A stretch of DNA of 64,000 nucleotides, taken from the NCBI GenBank assembly GCA_035578905.1, contig JAQJVL010001194.1, positions 62,001 through 126,000 on the forward strand, read 5' to 3'. This document shows positions 45,911 through 58,639 of this stretch, piece by piece (within the stretch, counting starts at the first letter, position 1; every line of letters starts with the position of its first letter). The position numbers and the translations under genes were made by a program. The notes under the pieces were generated by a model. It made no database searches. It saw nothing but the letters and a program-made list of their open reading frames with translations, and was not told the DNA's origin. Source of the DNA: Stictocephala bisonia (lineage: Eukaryota > Arthropoda > Insecta > Hemiptera > Membracidae).

Positions 45911-46240
45911 TTTTATCCTTGATTAAATTTATCGATCGAGTTTATAAACGATAAACTTATCCTTGATTATAAACCGTAACTCAATAAATTTATTTCGATA
46001 AAATTTATTTATCGAGTTTATAATCGATAAACTTATCCTCAATTATAAACCTTAACTCGATAAAATGTATATCGATTAAATTTATCGATCGAGTTGATAA
46101 TCGATAAACTTATCCTCGATTATAAAACTTAACTCGATGAATTTATATCGATTAAATTTATCGATCGAGTTTTTAATCGATAAACTTATCCTCGATTATA
46201 AACCTGAACTCGATAAATTTATATTGATTAAAATTATAAA
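45911..46240 (+). repeat. 76-bp satellite array of hairpin units
   Basis: About 4.3 units with GATAAACTTATCCT anchors at 45950, 46026, 46103 and 46179 (period 76-77 bp). Each unit holds a perfect 12-bp stem, GTTTATAATCGA with TCGATTATAAAC, around an 11-nt loop. Outside it, TAAATTTATCGA faces TCGATAAATTTA, so the whole unit folds as one long hairpin rich in ATCGAT. Differences between units are few and mostly preserve pairing. Confidence 0.9.
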
Positions 46241-49200
46241 CTAATAACTTATATTACAATAACCTAAAAAAACATGTTCAAAAATCGATTGCTGGTATTG
46301 TTTATTATTAATAGCAGCATTGGGATCTAATCAAAGCTATATGTTGGTAGGAACCTATATATTTATATGGTTTATTTTTTACGAACAATGTATTATACGT
46401 GTATAGTTATATAATTACTTATAAAACGTTCTTAAAATGTAGAACATCAGTGTTATGCTTTGTATATGTAGGGGATTTTATATGCCTTTTTTTAATTAAA
46501 ATATAATTATTTTTCTGCACCAATAAAATTAAACTAACTACTGTATAGAAATTATAAGGATGTAGTACAACGCTGCCATGTTGGAAATTTCTGCATTTAA
46601 TGAAATAATAAACGAAAAGCAAATATAACTGTGTTACGTATAGTAGAACTAAATTGTTTTATTATAATTAGACGATATATTTGTAGGAACTGACTATTAA
46701 GTCAATACATATAAAAAGTAATTTGTTTCATCAGACTGCGTTATGTGATATTTTTGTAAACATTTAATACATAGTTTCCTAGAATATGAAACAGCGTAGA
46801 TTTGTTTAAATATTTGACGATATTCTGGAGTTTTAGTTATGTGTAATTAATTTAATTGCCATCAGTACACATTTATTTAATTATTATTATCTAATGTTTT
46901 ACCATAAAAGATAATATCGTCTTGTCTTACAGTACTAAGTGTTTATTTCCAAACATGTTAGTGCCTACTTATAAGTATAATAAATACTAATGTAGTATAT
47001 TCAAATAGATTTGACCAAAATTGTGTAATGAGATTTATAAGGTTTTCCCTAATGATTCATTTAAAAAAATTATTTTCTCTTGAATAATTAACAAAATCAC
47101 AAATTAAGACTAATCAGAAAACAAAGTTGTGTATAAAAATTAACTAAGACAGTAACAGTTTGGAAAGGGACGTACATTAGAATTTCAAATTTTTCTGTTG
47201 GTCCATTTAATCAGTTATCGCACACTACCTTTGAGCACTTACCTGTATAAACCTCATTTTGTAAGAGGAAATACCAGTAATAATTAATTAATTAATTGAA
47301 TACTAACTGAGTATCCACTGAAATCACTTTATTTAATTAAAAAACAACATAATTAATTAATATACGAGTATTTTTATTTTCCAATAAAAATTAAATCAAC
47401 TAATAATTGCTTTATTTTTCATTAATTTGATTTAGGTATGATTGTTATTATAAACAAGCAGACTTTCAATTTGGTTAATTAGTCATTTAGTTGGGTTTTA
47501 AGTAAAGTAAAATAGTTTATGAATATATGTTTATAATTTCTATACTCATTGTGCTTATATTTAAAATTATTTATGTATAAATTGACTTATACACATCTAT
47601 AAAACCTACTTTGTTCAAAAATATAATGTTACTACATTAAAATGTTATTAAGTAAAAAATATATATTTAAGACCTGGTATAGGTAATAGGGACATCGTAA
47701 TCTATTTTGGTGTTAAAAACAGATGATAAACTAGTAATATTTGAATGATTTTATATGTAACATTACGTTTAAAAAACTTGCTATTTTAGCGAAATATAAA
47801 CACCACACCTCTGTTCCACGCCTGGCATTTAAAGACAAAATTTGAATTATCATTCATTGTAGATTTAGATTACGTTGTATGTGCAATAAATAAAAAAAAA
47901 ATATTATTGTGTGCAATACGTTTAATTAAAATACAAAAAGGACAATAGTGGTGTTTAAGGCAATTTTTCACATAGTAGCCGGACTGAAAAATGACGAAGT
48001 TCACAAATGGAATTGATGAAAGTGACAATTTTAACTAGTAGTTGAGCAGATAAAAACACAATTATTTATAGAATTTGTTTTGTAAGACCAAAATATCCAT
48101 TTTGGGTTTCATTTAAACAAATGTGTCCTTTTTTATAATGGCCCTCTCTGAAATATTTTATATGTCATTCTAATAGTTATGAAAAGTAAATTAACATGTT
48201 TCTAAACGAATTTTTACACTTTCAAAACTGTTATATATTGCTGAAATGCTCTAAGTTCTCTTTTAAAACTTTGCTTTCCTTCCTATGAGAATGTTTAGCT
48301 AAACAATAACATTTTATGAATATTAGTTTATTCATAAACGCACGTACTGTTGTGAGAATCTATCTTTATATAATACATTAAATAATAAACATAACCGCGG
48401 CTTAACTTAAGTAGTAACAACTAAGTAGACTATACATAGCAAGTAAACGATATTTGAAAATAAATACTTGGTATATCGAAACAAAAAGTGCTCTTTTGTA
48501 AGTTTCACTGAAATTGAGCTTTTGAAATAGAAGTTATGAAAGGGCTGAATTGGCCAAATTTATAATAAAAGAAAGTAATAAAGAGAACTACACTAATCTT
48601 AAACCACACTTGCTCCAATTGTAGTTATGAAAAAATAAGTTATTCACATAAATATAATACTTATTGTTATAGTTTTTGTTCCTTTGAAATATAAACGAGT
48701 TATTAAAATTACATTTAACGTACTTTTATGCCGGAGAGTAATTTAGACCGTTTTTTATGACGAGGAAATAAATTATAATTTCCCCCCTAAAACGTACTTA
48801 AACTATTTTACAATAAATCTCCTTAGAAAACGACTATTACATGACAAATATTAATCTTTAAAACATATTCACTATGTTTAAATTCTTGATTATTTTCATA
48901 ACAGCTAATATGTTTTGTATGTTCTTTTAAAATTCAGTTTTAATTTTTTAGGAAGCTTTAAATTAAATACATTAAAAATTGATACGATATTAGTAATCCT
49001 ACCAATAAAATAATGCAATTTACACAGTTTAAATTATATTAAATAATAATATTGGACATACTTCTGAGGAACTAAAATAATAATTATTTTTTTTCTTGCT
49101 ATGTTATATTTTTATTTTATAAAGTTTCATAATATCAAATTAAATAATTTTACGACTACAGTTATTGGCTGCCTCTTTAAGTACACTTTATAGCTCTAAA

Positions 49201-50087
49201 ATATTTCATATAGAAAAATATATGAGAAAAATGCAGTCTGCTAATAAATAAACATAAAATATTTGGCATCTCACTGCAGAATATTATACCCCATTGCATA
49301 TTACCTAAGCATTTACGATAATATTATAAAAATGTTTTCCTACAAGCACAAAAAACCATAGTTATTATAGTCTAGGTTTGACTTAATTTCTAATTATTAT
49401 TTTTATATGCTATGTTCGTAAAACAATATACATATTATACAGTTTTAGTTATACCTATTTATAACTGAATATAGCAGAAAAATAAGTATTTTAGTAGTGC
49501 AGCTAAATGTTTGACAGGTCTTTTTATAACGAATTGAAGCCAGTAAAATCTACGTTGTCTGTTTGTGAACAAAAACAATTCCCTCCTCTATACCCAGAGG
49601 AGACAAAGGTCTTTGTGGCAGGCGGAACGGATATTGCCAGTTCACTTGATAGAAGTCATGGCCTCTGATTACAAAGATAAACTTCAGTTTTACGTTTATT
49701 TTCATGTGACACGTTTTTTTACATAATTAGAACTATATTAAATAAACCAATATGCAATATATAATGTTCTAAAGCAATGTATTTTATATCGTAAAAGTTA
49801 ATTCGAAAACATATTGGGATGTATTCGTGTATATAACAATACATTTCACAGAGAAGTCTGATTTCTGTCTAATAGAATATATTGTAATAGGTTTTGTTGT
49901 TTCCCGATTTCAAGGTTTGTTAACTTACTGGAAGACCAAAATAGTTGGGATAGGATATTTTGGTGACTTCTGACTGGTTTCCTTAACCGTACTGGTTGTT
50001 ACGCTATTCCCCAAAACCTAAACATGCATTCATACTTTACCACATTTTCTTAAAATATACTATTAATTAATTTTTTAAGAAAAATTT
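46241..50087. other. AT-rich sequence, nothing recognised
   Basis: No gene supported. A GC-richer patch at 49570-49670 contains the CGGATATTG nonamer (49628-49636) in the setting GGCGGAACGGATATTGCCAG. Confidence 0.4.
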
Positions 50088-50305
50088 GGGCGAGCCGGTG
50101 ACCGAGTGGTCTAAGGCGTCAGGACTTTGAGCTTGGGTTAGAGATAGCGCTGGTTCGAATCCGGCCTAGACTGAAAGATTTATCAGTAATATTCACCTTG
50201 TACTGTACAGGTTCGCCCCCTTACTCTGACTGAATAAGTTCCTCGCACAGATCATCGGTCTATGGGGAATGGTCAGAGTAAGGTTAAGGAGGAGATCGGC
50301 CTCTC

Positions 50306-50338
<33 letters not shown>
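50088..50338 (+). mobile_element. tRNA-derived SINE with poly(A) tail
   Basis: The head starts at about 50088. The A box TGACCGAGTGG (50099-50109) is followed by TCTAAGGCGTCAGGA, the extended D-arm/anticodon lead of tRNA-Leu/Ser type. The B box GGTTCGAATCC (50152-50162) is perfect and sits in a 5-bp T stem (GCTGG/CCGGC). An unrelated body of about 130 bp follows, containing a TCATCGGTCTATGGGGAATG segment, and ends GGAGATCGGCCTCTCCTTT plus 29 A. The intact boxes and long pure poly(A) suggest a relatively recent insertion mobilised by a LINE. This is not a functional tRNA gene: the anticodon arm is degraded. Confidence 0.85.
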
Positions 50339-50341
<3 letters not shown>

Positions 50342-53300
50342 AAATCTAAGTACCTGTTTCTAACATATAAACATGTGAGTAGGCCTGAAATGGTGGGTTT
50401 GGCTCCATTTTACTTTCTCTACTTTCCCTGTGGAGATATATTTTTCTATGACGTCACTCTTATATGATGTTATAGATATGACGCAATAATAAAGTGACAT
50501 CTAATAGATAACTTAATGAAGTAATAATAATTCACAATAAAAAAAAATGATTGGAGAAAATTCTTTGTTTCTGCTAAACAGTTGGTAACAAAAGCGTTGT
50601 CAAGAGCGTACGAATATCCCCCTTAGTGCAAGGGGACAACATTTACATGCCGGATATTGATAAAGGGTGGTGACAGAAAGGCCAAAGAGGGTGGGTACCA
50701 ACCGGATATTGTCAGGCACACTGATTTCATTGGCACTAAAGTGTAAAAGCGTATAATAACTAAGAAAATGTCTGACTATTAATACTTAAAGTTTAAAAAA
50801 TTTCGATAAGATTATATTTTTAATGATGAGTCATATAACAAACACGTTGGTTGTTACTTTTATAATCCCACTGGATTTTGGCTTAGTGGAAAAGTGGCAT
50901 GGAGACAAAAAGCTGTCCATAGAGGGATGAAAATATCCTAATATAATACAATTAATAATATTGATAGATAAAATTAATTAAGTTGTGTGTTTTAAAAGAC
51001 GTTTTACAGTTACCAAGTAGTAACTTCATATTTACTTCTACAAACATTCTGGAGATTTCTCATTACACTAATTTATATTTAGTAACCCTTATTTATCCAT
51101 CACTGCGAGTTCAATTAATTTACCTGCGAATGGAGCCAGAACCTCCCAGAAATGGCGCCAAGAATTATCTATATCACCCTTCCAGAACAATATTAACCAT
51201 AATCAATAACCTTCTAGGATACACCGAGGCCTTCTATAAAGGGAACCGCTTAGCCGATCAATCATTCTAGTGGATGTGATCTTTTAGTTTTCAATCAAAA
51301 TTAAGTACTTGTTTTTAATCAGTATAAAAAATAGTTAATCATTAAATAATAACCAAATCACTGATACATATTTATTTTGGTTCTTTTTCTAAAGTAAATT
51401 GATTAATTTTAAATGTTTTATTTACCACGATTCAAATGTAATTTAAAAATCCACCCTTTTAAAAATGTATCTTTCAATATAATTGAAAGATTTTGAAGAG
51501 TTTATTTTGAAACAGAATATCTGTAAATGAGCATAATCTTGGATTACACATCGAAATAGATATGTTTATTATTTCACTGTTTCATACTAATATAGTCAAA
51601 GTATTTATTGGTACTAAATAGATCATTAAGATGACGTAACTATATTACATTACGTATACTATATCTATAGTATAACCCCTTGTACCTAACAATAAAAGTT
51701 ACATACCGAAAGAGTTCCTAATTGTTTTCTGCCTATCATTAATTTTGTATCTTAGTAAACCTACAACCCGTCCGTCATTATAAAATACCAACAAACTGGA
51801 TGGTTAAAGTTTTTAATCGAATAAAAGCATGATACGATGTCGTTTGATATAATATTTTTCAATTATTATGTTTTAATAAAATAGTCAAATTAATTATTGT
51901 TCAATAATAAACAGAATTTTTTACAAGTATTTATCCATTTGCTGTTAATTATTTTAACTATTGGTTAGGGTTACTCTAAATTTAAATTGAAAAAAATATA
52001 AATAAAATAACAGCATTATTTCTCCATTGCTTAAAATATAGAAAATTATGCATACATGCCCATCTCTTACCAGAGAATATGAAACGAGCTATATTCACAG
52101 TTTTTGTTTCTGTATGTCTAAACGTTTATTTTGTTCCCTACCGGAAATTTTGCAGTATGATTATAATACAACTTAGAGTAGGATTTAGGTAAATAAAATC
52201 ATGGGAATTCATCCTAAGGCACTATGCCAGTGTTCTCAATATTTATTCTTATAGATAAAACTACCATAAAATTCCGGTTGATTTTTCATTATTATTATTA
52301 TTACTATCATGTTAATAGTATTATCAGATATTAATCAAATTATTGCAACTTGATACTTTCCACTGTTATACTTTCCACTGTTGTTCATTGTGTTTTGGCT
52401 TGGCATATTACAACATAAAAGAACATGTTCTACTGAATTTGTGTATTTGACACAGTTTGTAAGTTTTATCAGGTATATTGACTAAATCTTATACTAAATG
52501 TAGATTTTCTTCCGATGGAAATCATTAGGATTTCTCTTGGTTAAAATAAATAATGTAAGAAACCAATTCTCGAAGAGTATATTATTTTTCATAGGGCTTT
52601 AAGGCAATATGAATTTATCCAGTCTAAAGAAAACACTATGTTTACTCGCCTTAGTAATGAGTTGTTAGAGAATCTGTTTAGTTATTTTTCATCCTAAAAC
52701 CCGATTTAAAGACCAAAGGTAGTTGTTTTTCTTAGTGTAACAATTATAACGATACAATATACGATTCAGGGCAATAGTAATGATTGGGACAGAACCTTTA
52801 TTTACTCAACTTAATTTTTTAAATAGTAAATATTAAGCCACATGGATACTAATAAATTGGAATTTGAACTAAAATTACGTACTTCTTAAAAGAAACACAC
52901 AAAAAGTGTATGTATGTTACATTCATATAATGTAGATTTTTCTTCTAAACAAAACTATAACATATATTTTTTCCTACGAAAAATAATAACAGCCGTTTTC
53001 AACCAAAGGTTAGGTCTGACCTATTACTAACAGGTAAAACATGCCCAACAAAATTCAAGGTAACTTAATATTTATACTAGGTAATACTATTTATAGTTTC
53101 TTAGTAATTGCATGTCGTAGGAGAAAATGGATGTAATATTGAAGGTTAAGAGGAAAAGTACACAAAATTAATGAAATACGTATCACTTTAGCTTGATTTA
53201 CGTTTACCTATGGCAGCGAATCATATACTAACCGTATTTTCATATCTATAGTTCACAATAACCAGTTTTTTCATGCACATTCTACTAAATGCTTAAATGG

Positions 53301-56300
53301 GCAAGCTATTGTTCAAAGTGCATTCGCACAAATTTAGTGGTTTATGTTTCTTAGTGAAGAAGTCTGCTTAGAAAAAAATGTATAGAGATTAAATGAACAA
53401 TTATATTTCGATTGTATAAAATATAAAATAATGAATAACAAAGATTTTTTAGAGTTTTAATTAATTTAAAATTTGATCGTTTAAAGTTCCCCTTCGAGGC
53501 ATATAAGTGTTATATAAAACCAAAATATAGATATATCGCCAGATTAGAACTGAAATTGTTCTGTGTTAAGTACATGTTATAACGACGCATTTAAAATGAA
53601 TATTCTCGAATCGAAGTTATTGTATAAAAAATTAGATTTTATAAAAATTTCTACAGTTTTATTTTTTGAATTTTTAGAACATTTTGTGACAGTAAACTTT
53701 ATTTGGAAGTAAAATCAATTACAGTTATTATAATTACCCATTAAGTATTTAAGAAAGTAATTAATAATGACAATAGGAGGAAATTATTTTAGAAGAAATG
53801 TATTTTTAAGTTTACTTAACAGTAAACGTGGCTGTTAAACAAGACGAAGAAAAATAATGGCAGCTTTTATAGCAGAGCTAAGTTAAAACCGATGGTAATG
53901 CACGAAACAAACACCGTCTAAAACGAAGTATAATGGGATGTTGAAGATTAATGTATCCAGAAATTTGCGCCGTGGCCAAAGGAACATCCCACCTCCTTAA
54001 TGGCGCACTTTGTAAGTGTTAGGGAGCTCATCTTACTGCCTCCTTACTTTTTAACACTATGGGATTACGTCTGTAAACCATTTTATAGTAAGTTTCATGA
54101 TAATAAATGATTATACTTCCAAATGATTGTTATGTTTTTGATATGATCTTAATCAATAATTTAATTAATGAATAATAGCAAATGTTCTAAATGAAATGCA
54201 ATAGTAATTACAATGAACAAGTTAACATTTATTTATATTCAGAAATATATTTAAATGTACTGATTGTGGTGACACTTATGGTGTAGGTTGGCCTGTTGTA
54301 CTTTTATTGATTTCCATCTTACAGCACACATATTCTTGGACTTAGTATTATTATTGACATCCCAGAAATGATCAGATTAGCTTAGCCATAGAATTTTAGT
54401 CATTGGAAGCATCCTACATTGTAACTAAAATTTTTATTTTACTTGTATAATCTTTAATGTAGTGTGTACTTAATTTGTGAGATGGCCTATTAAAATCCTT
54501 TTGTCAGGTTTCTAGCTTGTGTTATAGGTCCTTTTCTCAGGTTTAATATATTATAGAACTGATTAACATCACTGTAGAAATTTGCTAATAGCCCACACAG
54601 AAACAAAAAACTAGCTAGATTAATAAGCTAGTTACACTGGACACAGAATAAATTCACACACATAAATAACACACTGATCTAATTGTGGCATAAAATACCT
54701 TTTACAGTGGCTTATTTATTTATACATATAAAACAAAAAAATTTAAATCACTTAAAACACTTTTTTTTAAAGGGGCACACATTTCTCTGCAATAATACAT
54801 TTTTGGACTTATAGAACTAATTTGTTGGAAGGATTATAATCTGTAGACAAGTCCATGTCAAATGATATGAACTGTCATGCAGGAAGGACAGAACAGGAAG
54901 AAAGTTATGTAAGAACCAGAACAGACTCTTCCCCAAGAATTGTGGGTTCCTTAGTGGCTCAATACTAAAGAATGCAACTAGGCTTAATGACTGGATTTTT
55001 GTGATGTCAAGCTTGAAACAATATGTCTCACCGTCTCTCATGGCCAAAATTGAAATTGATGTTGTTGCAACTGCCTAACACCTCGCCACACTATTTAAAT
55101 GAACTAAAACTAAAGAATTATACGTCTATTTGTAATTTAAAATTATTTCTTTACTTAAGTCATAACGTTATGTATTACGCAGTTTATATAGTTTTTGTAA
55201 GAAAATACATAGAATGTCAGACTGCTTAGTACAAATTTTAGTTAATGCTGGACCTCGCTGACAAGTATGTTTTTCACATAGGGAGGCCATAAAAAATGTA
55301 AAATTATTTTAATAAACTATTATATTCCATTCTAATAAAGTTTACTGTCACAAAATGTTCTAAAATTTCCAAAAATACAATTGTAGAAAATTTTACAAAA
55401 CCTATTTTTTTTTACAATAACTTTGATTTGATTTTAAAATAAACCCCTTCTCCAATCCAAGAATATTCATTTAAAATGCGTCGTTATAACATCTACTTAA
55501 CACAGAAAAGAATTTCAGTTTTAATCCGGTGATATATCTATAATTTATTTTTATATAACACTTATATTCCTCGAAGGAGAACTTTAAATGACTAAACTCT
55601 AAATTTATTAAAACTTAAAAAATCTATGTTAGTCATAATTTAACATTTTATACAATCGAATGCGTTAATCTGTAAACAGAAATTAGCATATACGTTTAAT
55701 ATCCGCTCAGTTCTCTCCAATATCCTACGTTCATAATTACAAGACCATCACAATTTCCGAACGTAACCAATGTTACCTCCCTCAAGGTTTTGCCAATTTC
55801 ATATGTATTATATTTATTTTAAACTTTATCTACTTTCGTTGCCATGATTATACTGTATTCCGATACATTAACTAGGTTTATTGTTTAGTTTATAAAAGTT
55901 AATAAAAAAGTAGTTATGTATTTTCAAATAGTAATTTTGATCGAGCACATTTATAATTTACATTTAATATAACCAATATAAATAAACAGAGTTTAGCATG
56001 AGACGTGCAATAGAGAATATCTCACCGAAATAATCAATTTAATCAATGTAACTAATTAACATAGAAAAATACTTAATAAAAACTCTACACTTACCCGCAC
56101 ACTAAAAACTACTAAAAAAGTCTTAACATTGAAATTTTCCAAACAAAAATATTGTAATGCTTTGAAAATCTCTTAGTGCATATACAGATCAATTTCAATA
56201 AATTAAATTTATAACTTGGAAATAATAACATAACATTCCTAAATATGAGTTAGTGTGAGGCCTATTTGTAGATAATTACATACGTTGCCAATGGGGTTGT

Positions 56301-57044
56301 TGTGGACGCTTGGAAGAGCAATTTTCCGATATCACTGGCGTGGGTGGATTGGTAGTCACAAGTAGAAGTTTCACTAAATCATGTATACAAAAATACCTAC
56401 TAAAACAAATTCATTATGGATCAACTATTCTTAAAACTAATTTTCTCGGTTTGTTGCTAAACTAAGTAGGTAGATATTTTATTTTATAAGTAATAAATAG
56501 TTAATGAGTGAGACTATGAAATACAGGGCTTATTAAAACATTTATGGAACAAGTCATGTCTTATTATAGTTTTATTGATAGTCATCAGTGTTTTAGACCT
56601 AGCAACAACCCACTTCTATGCCCCATAGCAAATATTATTTTGACATACTGTAAAAAATAACAATTTATTAACTTTTCTCAAGACTGCACTTACAACAAAA
56701 AAAAAGACGCAAACAGCTTTTTCAGGAGTTATTGATGTTACAAATAAAGTGAAAAAAAATTATAAATAAACAATACCACATAGAATAAATAAACTGAGGC
56801 CATATTAAAGAAGGCACTAAATTTGTGTTGAGTAGCTAGCTTTCCGTTTTGCCATGTGATGATAGGCCCAGCACCTTGTCAGTCACTCCTTTATTATACC
56901 CAAATCTGCAAGAGTAAACGTTGTAATTATTATTACAGTTGTATAATGATGTATTGATTTATAGTATATATTTCTAACTGCCACTTCCGCGTTCTATTCG
57001 GCTATAAGAAAGTAACCTCTGTTTCTTTATTCACTGTGGTGACA
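50339..57044. other. AT-rich sequence with scattered unassigned patches
   Basis: Two CGGATATTG nonamers lie at 50651 and 50703 in a patch with AGGGTGGGTACCAAC. The 50983-51270 frame (containing RMEPEPPRNGAKNYLYHPSR) is of unknown origin. A GC-richer patch lies at 53950-54070. (ATT)n occurs at 52291-52303. No gene is supported. Confidence 0.35.
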
Positions 57045-57216
57045 CTTAAAACATTACATTTAACGTATGGAATAATATAAAGTTGGACCACAAGACAAGG
57101 AGTGAGGAGGACTTTTCGAACGATAGTCTAGACGCATATAGTATTGCAGTTTAAAGAGGCATACTTTGGCGATGTTGAGTTCTGATGATAGACCACCCTT
57201 AAACCACGGACTATAG

Positions 57217-57685
57217 AGCAGTGACGATGACTCATCATGTACGCTTGACGAAGAACGCAGAAGGCAACCAATCGTACATGTAGGAGCCGAATACAAAATG
57301 ATCCCCTCCCCTGACCTCCGTTCAGTAGATCAGTCTTACAAGGCCGTTAGTCTTATCAAAGTTCCTGTAAGCAATAAATGAAGTCTCTAAAAGTAGAACA
57401 TAACTTATGGTGAAAAGTAAGCCTGCTTTTTTGTTTTTTTTAATAAGTTGGCAAATACAGCTGTGCTTTGAGAAAAGGCAGAGTGAAATAGACAGAGATA
57501 ATATGTCAAGGCAGTGCGAGGGGAGACAGATATTGTCTGTAGATGGTGTGACAAAGACAAATATATTCAATACGGCATCTCTCACACACTCACTTGAAGG
57601 AGAAAACGCGCCTTATGATCTACCGGCTACTTATCGTAGTAGTGTTATCCAGCTCTGCTCCATCGAGTTTGTACTTCCTGTATAA
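57217..57685 (+). CDS. candidate two-exon gene fragment, unknown protein
   Basis: Exon 1 (57217-57366, exactly 50 codons) follows an in-frame TAG whose AG can serve as acceptor. It reads SSDDDSSCTLDEERRRQPIV, then HVGAEYKMIPSPDLRSVDQS and YKAVSLIKVP. A GTAAGC donor starts at 57367. The next 94 bp end in a strong acceptor: a T-rich tract (57421-57441) and AAATACAG at 57453-57460. Exon 2 (57461-57685) continues in phase: LCFEKRQSEIDRDNMSRQCE, then GRQILSVDGVTKTNIFNTAS, LTHSLEGENAPYDLPATYRS and SVIQLCSIEFVLPV, ending in TAA. The frame is hydrophilic and acidic, and I recognise no family. A competing reading is an ATG at 57615 in another frame (MIYRLLIVVVLSSAPSSLYF...), signal-peptide-like, running to a GTAAGT donor at 57712. 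Upstream, 57045-57150 is open in a different frame. Confidence 0.33.
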
Positions 57686-58531
57686 ATGTCTAGTCATTGC
57701 TAGAAGGACCCGGTAAGTTCTGGATCACCAGATAACAGTCGTTGGCATCAGTCGTGATGACTTCGTGACGTCATTGTAAGTTATGGATCGACAACAGTCA
57801 AGGTTGTCATAATAGCAAATTATAACCGTCTAAACAGCTGATTTAAATTGAAATGGTAAAACCAACAGTATCACGACGAAATTACCTAAAAAGTCTTTTC
57901 TTTCTCACTCCTACCTTAGATCTCCTTTTTCGGATACTTCTTCAGCGTTTCACCCTCTTCCTAACTAGATATGAATCTCCCCTAATATCCCATGGCAATC
58001 AGTGAACCCTTACCATAATATGTTCACTTGCAATAAATATATTCAAATTAGATTTTTTTAAAGGTCAGTTAACGTAAAAGTACAAAAAATTGTTCGCACA
58101 ACTGAAGAAATAAGTTGAAATATTATGATCAATTTAAATAAGTTTAACAAATAAACCGTTAAAGTATTTAACCATTAGTATATTTCTAGATAGTTTTAAG
58201 AACATATTACATTATATAAAGATCATGTTTACCTCTAAACATGAATGTATACAGGATTGGTAAAGTACTGTTTATTACACTGAAAAAAATTAAAAAAGCT
58301 TTTATCCTAATATCAGTTAAATAAATTAAACCTTTGTAATAAATAAAATTCCATTATGAAATATATTCTATTATACTAATGTGTTTGGATCATTTAGTAG
58401 TAGTAGTTTGGAAAGGTCTTAAAATATAATCTATTCAAAATAGTTCCAGCTACACAAATGTTTAAAACTATGCTTTCTCAACTCTTCAACATTTTCATAA
58501 TCAAAAGCAAAATATATTTTTATAACATATG
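57686..58531. other. region after the 57-kb candidate gene
   Basis: A consensus donor CCCGGTAAGT (57709-57718) and a CRE-like TGACGTCA near 57768 lie in the first 120 bp. The rest is AT-rich with no gene supported. Confidence 0.3.
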
Positions 58532-58639
58532 AATATCACTGTACTTGTATGGGTGGGCGGGTAGGTCAATACCACTCTACGTGTATGGGTGGGCGGCTGG
58601 GTCAATATCACTGTACGTGTATGGGTGGGCATGTGGGTG
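58532..58639 (+). repeat. 36-bp minisatellite, three units
   Basis: Units start at 58532, 58568 and 58604, exactly 36 bp apart: AATATCACTGTACTTGTATG, AATACCACTCTACGTGTATG and AATATCACTGTACGTGTATG, each followed by GGTGGGC and a G-rich end. The third unit carries an additional GTGGGTGGGC. G-rich runs on one strand may favour slippage. Confidence 0.95.

Noticed and set aside
50983..51270. 95-codon frame (RMEPEPPRNGAKNYLYHPSR)
   Set aside because: Resembles sequence often predicted from transposon-derived ORFs but I cannot name the element; no supporting structure.
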